A stretch of DNA of 64,000 nt, taken from the NCBI RefSeq assembly GCF_019693445.1, contig NZ_JAHRBL010000013.1, positions 43,226 through 107,225 of the forward strand, written 5' to 3'. Each line of letters begins with the position of its first letter. The stretch's first letter is position 1. The notes beneath the pieces were generated by a model that worked only from the letters and a program-made list of their open reading frames with translations, made no database searches and was not told where the DNA came from. This stretch comes from Deinococcus aquaedulcis (GTDB lineage Bacteria; Deinococcota; Deinococci; Deinococcales; Deinococcaceae). The translations under genes were made by a program, and so were the position numbers. Positions 57,840-64,000 of the stretch are shown piece by piece.

Positions 57840-58430
57840 CGTGATTTCGATTTGGCCCCCTCACATTCAGTTGCCAAAGAGAACGGACACAGGTCCTCAG
57901 TGGCGCTGCGGGGTCTGCAACTCATTCCGGTACCTGCGGCTTTTCTCCCGGCATGAATGCACCAACACGGAAGCTGCGCGCCTGATGGGGCTGTGCGTGG
58001 ATACCCTGCTCTACAGATGGGTCAGCTCACCGGCTGCGGCTCCTGGAAGTGGCCAGCATGGACGAGCGCTGGAGACGGCGTACCCACTGCTGCCGCGCCG
58101 TCTCTGACGGTTCCGTATGGCCTTTCCGCCATAAAGGCCTAACCGCTGCTGGCACCTCTTCTTGAAACGAGCTGCCGTGCCGGACGACTGGCAGCTGGAA
58201 GACGTGCTCATACGCTGGACCTCATGCTCTAAAGCGCCAAGGCGACGACCCACCTAGCTGACCTGGACGCTAAAACCCTGCAGTGGGCCCTGCTGGCCAC
58301 CGGCGCCTGGGACGCCCAGCGCGCCCATCCCGGGTCTACTACTTACGAGGTCTCACGCCGGCGCAGCGCGAGCTGAGGGTGAGGCGGTGGGTGCTGGCGC
58401 CAGGCGCTCAGCAGTCCCAGAGCCGCTCAG
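57840..58430 (+). pseudogene. Degenerate transposase-like remnant (IS1/ISNCY type)
   Basis: Scattered frames keep the pattern of an IS1-like transposase: a zinc-ribbon start (VAKENGHRSS, QWRCGVCNSF), a helix-turn-helix region near AARLMGLCVDTLLYRWV and a late LTPAQRELR segment. Frames shift several times and stops intervene, so nothing intact can be read. The assignment rests on weak motifs. The flanks from 57714 to 58445 show no other gene. Confidence 0.4.
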
Positions 58431-58445
58431 GTCAGGGCCACCCGA

Positions 58446-59618
58446 TCAGGGCGCCGCCGGTTTCGGAAACCGCAGGAAGAAGGTCGCGCCGTCCCCCGGA
58501 TGACTCTGCGCCCAGATCGCCCCGCCATGACGCTCAATGATGCGCTTGACATTGACCAGCCCCAGGCCAATGCCCTGAAACTCCTGCTCCGAATGCAGCC
58601 GCTGGAACGCGCCGAACAGCCGGGGCGTGTACCTGGGATCAAACCCCACGCCGTCGTCCTGTACAAAGACCACCCAGCTGCCCTGCTCTTCATGCGCCCC
58701 CACCTCGATGCGCGCGGTCGCCCGGCCCCCGGTGTACTTGATGGCGTTGCTCAGCAGGTTTTCAAACGCCAGACGCAGCAGCTCGGCGTCCCCCTGCACC
58801 ACCGGCAGGTCACCGGCCACCCAGTCAATCTCCCGGCCCTGGGTCTCGGGCGCCATGTTCGCCCAGGCCCGCAGCACCACCTGGGCCAGATTCACCGGCC
58901 GAATCTGCAAGGCGCGCTGCGAGACCCGCGACAGGCCCAGCAACTCGTCGATCATGTGGCCCAGTCGGGAAGCAGAGGCGTCAAGCACATCCAGCATCTG
59001 CCGGTCGTCGGCGTTCAGCCGCTCCGCGCCTCGCCGGCGCAGGATGCCCAGAAAACCCTGCAGGTGGCGCACTGGCGCCCGCAGATCGTGCGACACCGCG
59101 CCGATGAAGGCGTCCAGTTCACTGTTCTCCTGGCGCAGGTCGGCGGTCTGGGTGCGGACGCCCTGGGCCACCTCGGCGTCCAGGTCACTGGCGCGGATCG
59201 CCATCAGCTTGCGTTCGGTGACATTCTCGTGCAGCACGGTGGCGTACCGCTGCTCATCATTGCGGAAAGCCTTGATATGCACGCAGTACCACCGCTGCTC
59301 CTGGGGGCTGTGACAGGGGTATTCGAGCGAGAACGTAGGGACGTCGCCGGCCAGCACCGCCCGCAGGCCAATGGCCACAGGCGGTCCCTCATCCGAACAG
59401 GGGCCCTGCGCCCGGTCACACGCATGCAGGTAGTTGGCCCCAACGCCGCAGGTCTCGGGCTCGCCGCCATTGGCCTGCATGAAGGCCTGCCAGGCCGCAT
59501 TAACCGCCCGGATGACGCCCTGCTCATCGACCACAGCAATGGTGTCAGGCAACGCGTCCAGAGCCGCCTGCACCGCCTGGACGGGCAGACTGATGGTGGG
59601 TGGGGTGGATCTGGTCAC
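58446..59618 (-). CDS. PAS sensor histidine kinase
   Basis: A 390-aa cytoplasmic kinase. A PAS fold (ALDALPDTIAVVDEQGVIRA, VGANYLHACDRA, with a PAC-like WYCVHIKAFRN) covers about 10-140. HisKA has FIGAVSHDLRAPVRHLQGF (phospho-acceptor His about 179), and HATPase_c has NLLSNAIKYTG, DDGVGFDPRYTPRLFG and GIGLGLVNVKRI. The C-terminus resembles the kinases at 5229 and 48850. A single-domain receiver protein begins divergently about 300 bp away at 59921, likely its partner. GTG at 59618 is the start. Confidence 0.9.
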   Translation of the reverse strand: MTRSTPPTISLPVQAVQAALDALPDTIAVVDEQGVIRAVNAAWQAFMQANGGEPETCGVGANYLHACDRAQGPCSDEGPPVAIGLRAVLAGDVPTFSLEYPCHSPQEQRWYCVHIKAFRNDEQRYATVLHENVTERKLMAIRASDLDAEVAQGVRTQTADLRQENSELDAFIGAVSHDLRAPVRHLQGFLGILRRRGAERLNADDRQMLDVLDASASRLGHMIDELLGLSRVSQRALQIRPVNLAQVVLRAWANMAPETQGREIDWVAGDLPVVQGDAELLRLAFENLLSNAIKYTGGRATARIEVGAHEEQGSWVVFVQDDGVGFDPRYTPRLFGAFQRLHSEQEFQGIGLGLVNVKRIIERHGGAIWAQSHPGDGATFFLRFPKPAAP

Positions 59619-59920
59619 GGGCGCCCTTGCCTAACAGTTCAGCAGAAACAGGCGCTCCCTGCCTTGAGTCCGTGTTGACCAATGGATCAGCTTGCGGGGC
59701 CGCGCTGGCTGAGTTGCGGGGAGGGGTGGGCCGCACCCCCCGTGCTGCAGCCCAGGGTTGAGCTGTCGGGAGGCGCGGCCAAGAGGAGCTGGCGGCGCCC
59801 CCAGCACGTGAACATTCGCTGAAGCGGCCAAGCTCTACAGTACGGGGATGCCCGCTCCTGTCCTCTACGCCCTTCAGCGGCGACCTGGTGTGACTTGGCC
59901 GAAGAGCCCCGCCGTGCGCC
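59619..59920. other. Divergent region between PAS kinase and receiver gene
   Basis: About 300 bp without a gene. Promoters for both directions must lie here; no confident -10/-35 pair was found. CTACAGTACGG near 59835 is a weak rightward -10 candidate. Confidence 0.4.
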
Positions 59921-60385
59921 GTGCGCTTTAATCGCCTGCGGCTTCTGCTGGTCGAGGATAACCCGGCCGACGTCTTCCTGCTGCAGGCCGCCGCCGAGCT
60001 GGCCGACCTTCCGCTGGACCTGACCGTGGCCGCCGACGGCGCCGCCGCCTTGGCCCTCCTGACCCGGCTGGACGCTGAAGGGGCGTGGCCACAGCTGGTG
60101 CTTCTTGACCTCAACATGCCGCGCATGAACGGCTTTGAGGTGTTGCAGGCTCTTCAGGCCTCAGCCTTTCCACCGCTGCCGGTCGTGATGTTCACCACGT
60201 CGTCGGCTCCGGCCGATCTGCAGCGCGCTGCTGCGTTGGGGGCCGCCTCCTTCGTCACTAAACCGGCCGAGCTGGCGGCACTCGTGACTCTCCTGCAACA
60301 GCTTCCCCTGGCCGTCGCGGGCGAGATCCCTTTTCCCCACAGCGCCGCCTGGAGCGGGCGTCCGTTTCGCCCACCTGTAAAGTGA
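59921..60385 (+). CDS. Single-domain response regulator (Rcp1-like)
   Basis: A 154-aa receiver-only protein with an extended C-terminus. Conserved residues: LLLVEDNPADVFLLQ (acidic pair), LVLLDLNMPRMNGFEVL (phospho-acceptor Asp), MFTTSSAPADL (Thr) and FVTKPAELA (Lys). The acidic pair followed by NPADVFLLQ is typical of the Rcp1 group that receives phosphate from phytochrome-like or PAS kinases. Start GTG at 59921. Pairing with the divergent kinase at 58446 is inferred from position. Confidence 0.9.
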   Translation: MRFNRLRLLLVEDNPADVFLLQAAAELADLPLDLTVAADGAAALALLTRLDAEGAWPQLVLLDLNMPRMNGFEVLQALQASAFPPLPVVMFTTSSAPADLQRAAALGAASFVTKPAELAALVTLLQQLPLAVAGEIPFPHSAAWSGRPFRPPVK

Positions 60386-60674
60386 TCGCTCGGCCATTCC
60401 CTTGCAACTGGAGCAGAGGGCGACTTCCTTGATGCGCTCTGAAAATATTTGGACTCTACCGAGGTAATGCTGGGGCCTGGCAGAGACGGAATTTAGGTGC
60501 CGCATCCATCGGCGGAGGCCCGGCGCACGCCCAGACAGACCCGCGCTCACCAGTGGCGCCCTGTCTGGGCTGAGTAGGCGTTGAGAGGTTGGCCTTCACG
60601 TGGAGGCGGGGGCAGGTATATGCAGAACAATCTCGGGGGCGGCGAGGGTGACGCCCTGGGGGCCCAGTTCATCT
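60386..60674. other. Noncoding stretch before the IS3 remnant
   Basis: About 290 bp; no gene was found. An upstream IS end may be hidden here, but no clear terminal repeat was recognised. Confidence 0.35.
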
Positions 60675-61440
60675 GGGAGGTGCGGCTTGTGTTCGGGATC
60701 AGTGGACGGCGAGCCTGCCCTGTCCTCGGTGTTCATCGTTCCGCGCAGCGTCATCGCAGCTTGAAAGACGATTGCGACTTGGCGGACAAGCTCCGGCCGC
60801 GTGCGAGCGTCCTCAGTTTGGATACCGGTGCCTCTATGTCTTGCTGCGTCGTCAGGGCGAGAGCGTGAACCACAAGCGGATGTATCGCGTGTACCGGAGG
60901 GAAGGCTTGACTCTCCGCAAAAAGGCCTGCAGAAAGGGTGCCGCTCGCGTTGTCAGGCCTGGGCCAACGAGCACTGGAGCCTAGACTTCGTCCGCGACCA
61001 GCCGGTGAATGGACAGCGTTTCCGTATCCTCAACATCGTGGACGACGGCATCCTAGAGGGCGTACCGGGCATGCGTTGACGTCAATCCCCGGCAGCACTA
61101 GCAGACACGATTTGAGAACACGGCAAGCCCAAGGTCCTGCTGACCGACCACGGGCTAAAGTTGACGGGGCGGACACTGGATCAATGGGCGCACATGCAGG
61201 GCATCACTCACCAAGTCGCTAATCCTGGAACGCCTGCTCAGAACGCCTATATCGAGAGTTTTAACGGTCAGATACGCGACGAACTTCTGAACGCCCTCTG
61301 GTTTCTGAGCGTGCCGTAGGCGAGGCTCCGGCTCGGAATCTAGCGGCGGGACTAGAACGTGCTGCAACCGCACAGCTCGCTCGGAAACCTCACGCCATAG
61401 AAGTGCGCCCGCCAAGTGGCGGGCTGAGAGACGCTGGACT
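60675..61440 (+). pseudogene. Degenerate IS3-family transposase (OrfB)
   Basis: Readable fragments in shifting frames match an IS3-family OrfB: FGISGRRACPVLGVHRSA at the start, FGYRCLYVLLRRQGESVNHK, RMYRVYRREGLTLRKKA, then ANEHWSLDFVRDQPVNGQRF with the first integrase Asp, [31 protein letters not shown] with the catalytic Glu, and a final HSSLGNLTP. Several frameshifts and stops (one after FLSVP) separate them, so it is dead. OrfA was not found. Order and wording are closest to the IS407-type group, but this is not certain. Confidence 0.8.
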
Positions 61441-61479
61441 CATTCGAGCTGAACCGATCAATGGGTGAAGGTCACTGTT

Positions 61480-63294
61480 TCAGGCATAGCCTCGGGCCTG
61501 TAGCTCATAGAGGGCCGCGTAGCGTCCGCCGCGCGCCATCAGGTCATGGTGGCTGCCGGCTTCGGCCACCTCGCCGCCCGCGAGCACCAGAATCAGGTCG
61601 GCCAGGCGCACAGTGGAAAAGCGGTGCGAGATCAGCAGGGTAATGCGCTCGCGGGTTTCCTCGCGCAGCGCCTGAATGGTCTCGAACTCGGCGCGGGCGT
61701 CCAGGGCGGCGGTGGGTTCATCGAACACCAGCACCGAGGCGTCGCGGAAATACAGCCGCGCCAGCGCCAGCCGCTGCCACTGCCCGCCCGACAGCTGGCG
61801 CCCACCCTGAAACAGCCGGCCCAGCGGGGTATCCAGGCCTTCGGGCAGCGTGTCCACAAAGTCAGCCCCGGCCCGCTCCACGGCGCGCGCCACGCCCCCG
61901 TCCTGCGCCGAATCGGGTGTGGTGGCCAGGGCCACGTTGGCCCGCGCCGTCAGCTGGTACTGACCGAAATCCTGGAAGATCACGCTCATTTCCCGCTGCA
62001 CGCTGCGCGGGCTAAAGCGCGCGGCGTCCTGGCCGTTCAGCAGAATCTGACCGCTGGTGGGTGAAAACAGCAGTGTCAGCAGCTTGACCACGGTGGTCTT
62101 GCCCGCGCCGTTCTCGCCCACCAGGGCCAGGGCCTGCCCCCGGCGCACGGTGAAACTCACGTCCCGGAGCACGTCGCGTTCGGTGAGGGGATAGCGGAAC
62201 CCCACGTTGCGGAATTCGATGGTGTGGATGGGCCCTTCCCAGGTTTCCCCAGCGTCCAGATCGCGGCTGGGCAGTTCCAGAAAGGCGAAAAGGTTACGCA
62301 TGTACAGCAGGTTCTGGTACACCGCGCTGCCGCCGCCCAGCAGGCCGCTGACCGTGCTCTGCACCTGGGCGATGCCCAGCACGAAGATGCTGAATTCGCC
62401 CGCACTGATCTCGCCCGCTGCCGCCCGGCGCAGAATCAGGGCGCTGGCCAGCCCGATCAGCAGGGCGCTCAGCAGCGCCGCCGCAAAGCCCCAGCCCGCG
62501 CGGCGGCGCACCAGGGCCACCAGCTGCCGGCGAAAGCCCAGGTAGTATTCCCGCCAGCGCGACAGCAGTTCGGCCTCGAAGCCAAACAGGCGCACCTCCT
62601 TGACCTGCGCGTCCGAGGTGAGCAGGCTGCCCAGGTAGTTCTGCACCCGGGCGTCGTGGGTCTGGCGGCGCAGCATGCGGTAGCCTTCCACGCCAAAGCG
62701 GTTGTTCACGATTACCCCGGGCAGGGTGGCCAGAATCACCAGCGGCAGCACCCACGGCCCCAGCGTGAGCATCAGCGCCCCCACCGAGCCCAGCGTGACC
62801 AGCCCACCCGCCAGCGAGACGAGCTGCGTGGCCACCCCCAGCGGGCGCGAGCCCACCTCGCGGTAGGCCTGTTGCAGGCGGTCATAGGTTTCGGCGTGCT
62901 CGAAGCTCTCGACGCTCAGGGCCGCCGCCTTGGTCAGAATGCGGCGGCTCACGGCGTGCTGCAGGCTGTCGCCCAGCAGTTGCTGCGCCGCCGTCTGCAG
63001 CGTCGAGAGCAGGTTGCCCAGCACCACCAGCCCCACCTGAACCGCCAGCAGGGTCAGCAGGGCGCGGTAGGTCACGCCGCCCTGGGCCGCGCGCGCCACC
63101 TCGTCCAGCAGCAGCTTGCTCACGTACAGGTTAGCGGCAGGCAGGGCGCTGCTGGCCAGCGTGGTGGCCACGTACACGAGGCTGTGCCGGGGACTGGCCG
63201 CCCACACCAGCCCTAGCGTGGCGCGCAGGTCGTGCAGGCGCTCGCGCAGGGTCAGGGTCTCGGCGGGCAGGGTGGGCGGGCGCGGCGCAGTCAT
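61480..63294 (-). CDS. ABC exporter half-transporter (fused permease-ATPase)
   Basis: A 604-aa type I ABC exporter. A permease domain with about six helices covers 1-330. The nucleotide-binding domain has Walker A LVGENGAGKTTVVKLL, Q-loop in VIFQDFGQYQL, signature LSGGQWQRLALARLYF and Walker B VLVFDEPTAALDARA. It works as a homodimer or with another half. The start ATG at 63294 was chosen for a typical N-terminus; in-frame starts at 63315 and 63384 exist. Substrate unknown (lipid, peptide or drug). A separate MBL-fold gene lies upstream on the same strand. Confidence 0.9.
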   Translation of the reverse strand: MTAPRPPTLPAETLTLRERLHDLRATLGLVWAASPRHSLVYVATTLASSALPAANLYVSKLLLDEVARAAQGGVTYRALLTLLAVQVGLVVLGNLLSTLQTAAQQLLGDSLQHAVSRRILTKAAALSVESFEHAETYDRLQQAYREVGSRPLGVATQLVSLAGGLVTLGSVGALMLTLGPWVLPLVILATLPGVIVNNRFGVEGYRMLRRQTHDARVQNYLGSLLTSDAQVKEVRLFGFEAELLSRWREYYLGFRRQLVALVRRRAGWGFAAALLSALLIGLASALILRRAAAGEISAGEFSIFVLGIAQVQSTVSGLLGGGSAVYQNLLYMRNLFAFLELPSRDLDAGETWEGPIHTIEFRNVGFRYPLTERDVLRDVSFTVRRGQALALVGENGAGKTTVVKLLTLLFSPTSGQILLNGQDAARFSPRSVQREMSVIFQDFGQYQLTARANVALATTPDSAQDGGVARAVERAGADFVDTLPEGLDTPLGRLFQGGRQLSGGQWQRLALARLYFRDASVLVFDEPTAALDARAEFETIQALREETRERITLLISHRFSTVRLADLILVLAGGEVAEAGSHHDLMARGGRYAALYELQARGYA

Positions 63295-63362
63295 CAGAGG
63301 CCCAGCATGCCGCATGGGCCGGGGCACTGACCGTGGCGGCCGGTGGCTCTTGCCGGGGGCGC

Positions 63363-63938
63363 CTAGCGCCGGGTCAGCCACCACAGGGCGGCCAGCGCGC
63401 CCAGCGGGCGGGTCAGCGGCCCCAGGCCCCGGGGCACCGGGCCCCCCACCGGCACCGGGCGGCGGGTGTACCAGCTGCGAAAGGGTCGGCTGCGCTCATC
63501 GAAGTTGCGGGCCAGTCGCAGCAGATCGGCCGCCACGTGGGGCCCCTGCACCGGGTGACCGTGCCCCGGGGCCAGCAGGTCCGGCGCCAGTTCGGCCAGC
63601 GCCTGCACCGAGGCGCGCGCTGCTGTCCAGTTGGGCGTGTAATAGGCGGGGGGCCCCTGAACCGAGACCGGATGCAGGGTCACGGCGCCGCGCACGGTCG
63701 CCTGGTGGGTGGTGATCACGGCGTCGCCCGAGAGCAGGGTGCGGTCGGCTTCGCGCCACAGCGCTACGTGGCCGCTGCTGTGCCCAGGGGTGTGCAGCCA
63801 GCGCCAGCCCGGCAGCGCTGGCACGTCGCCCCCGGCGGGCAGGGGCTGCACTGCCGGGCCAGCATTGAAGGGCCCCGGCCTCAGTAGCCGACAACTTCGC
63901 ATAATTGCCGTCCCAGACAACACATCTCCCTCCAGCAT
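63363..63938 (-). CDS. MBL-fold hydrolase, N-terminal half missing
   Basis: 191 readable residues of a metallo-beta-lactamase-fold protein. The second half of the fold is present: GWRWLHTPGHSSGH (His of motif 3), TLLSGDAVITTH (Asp of motif 4) and LLAPGHGHPV (motif 5 His), then a C-terminal helix. The HxHxDH zinc motif expected about 60-80 residues before RPGPFNAGPAVQPL is absent; upstream residues (VPVESLDMLEGDVLSG) do not fit the family. The gene was probably cut near 63895 by an insertion or rearrangement. It may still be open, but zinc binding would be lost. The start shown is only the first Met of the open frame. Confidence 0.7.
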   Translation of the reverse strand: MLEGDVLSGTAIMRSCRLLRPGPFNAGPAVQPLPAGGDVPALPGWRWLHTPGHSSGHVALWREADRTLLSGDAVITTHQATVRGAVTLHPVSVQGPPAYYTPNWTAARASVQALAELAPDLLAPGHGHPVQGPHVAADLLRLARNFDERSRPFRSWYTRRPVPVGGPVPRGLGPLTRPLGALAALWWLTRR

Positions 63939-64000
63939 GTCAAGGGACTCGACGGGAACGCGAAAAGGCGGTGTTTTGAAGGTGTGCAGCCACCAAAACC

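Overview
The window is GC-rich throughout and codes densely on both strands. Gene content (multi-HAMP and GAF kinases, GGDEF/EAL proteins, an extracellular contractile injection system with an eCIS_core/DUF4157 protein, an ars island) together with -10 hexamers placed exactly 6 nt before start codons, as in leaderless mRNAs, suggests Deinococcus or a close relative. The genus is an inference; there is no rRNA or tRNA in the window to confirm it.

Layout. (1) 2-6809: a signalling operon of a hybrid histidine kinase with a HAMP tandem array (5' end outside the window), a CheR-type methyltransferase and a receiver-PAS-histidine kinase, closed by a strong bidirectional hairpin. (2) 6875-32214: the main feature, a contractile injection system (CIS/eCIS) in two divergent operons. 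The leftward operon holds sheath, tube, a zinc-ribbon chaperone-like protein, a 56-aa protein, a second tube protein and a 1719-aa Pro/Ala-rich DUF4157 protein. The rightward operon holds a Pvc16-like DUF4255 cap protein, gp25-like baseplate protein, baseplate J protein, an FHA-tail protein I fusion, a 1618-aa pseudokinase-FHA-transmembrane-Ig protein, a gp53/Afp7-like tube-spike adapter, a VgrG-like spike, a lysozyme-like/C39-like putative effector, an exported small protein and an AAA+ ATPase. (3) 32274-40859: an aldehyde dehydrogenase and a long rightward run with SDR, MaoC, DUF3916-like, macro-domain and DUF6210-like genes, then acyl-CoA dehydrogenase, SDR and an APH-like kinase resembling the levulinate/4-hydroxyacid (Lva) system, and a histidine phosphatase. 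(4) 40882-47421: two GGDEF-EAL proteins and a subtilisin-like lipoprotein.

(5) 47711-48810: a non-autonomous Tn3-family element (38-bp ends, 5-bp target duplication) with one gene of unknown function. (6) 48850-52162: a three-GAF histidine kinase, a small hypothetical protein and a peroxiredoxin. (7) 52458-56356: an arsenic island bracketed by inverted copies of a ~62-bp sequence: arsR, a frameshifted arsC, a MIP channel, a decayed second arsC, marR and an arsN2-DUF6428 fusion. (8) 56625-64000: a 5TM-GGDEF protein, two decayed transposase genes, a PAS kinase with a divergent receiver protein, an ABC exporter and the remains of an MBL-fold gene at the window edge.

The most unusual part is the membrane-anchored pseudokinase with an intact FHA domain inside the CIS operon, next to a baseplate protein that carries its own, degenerate FHA domain. 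I infer a cell-attached or phospho-regulated CIS rather than a freely released one. Tape measure, PAAR tip and tail fibre are not recognisable; the DUF4157 giant and the Ig-repeat protein are the best candidates for some of these roles.
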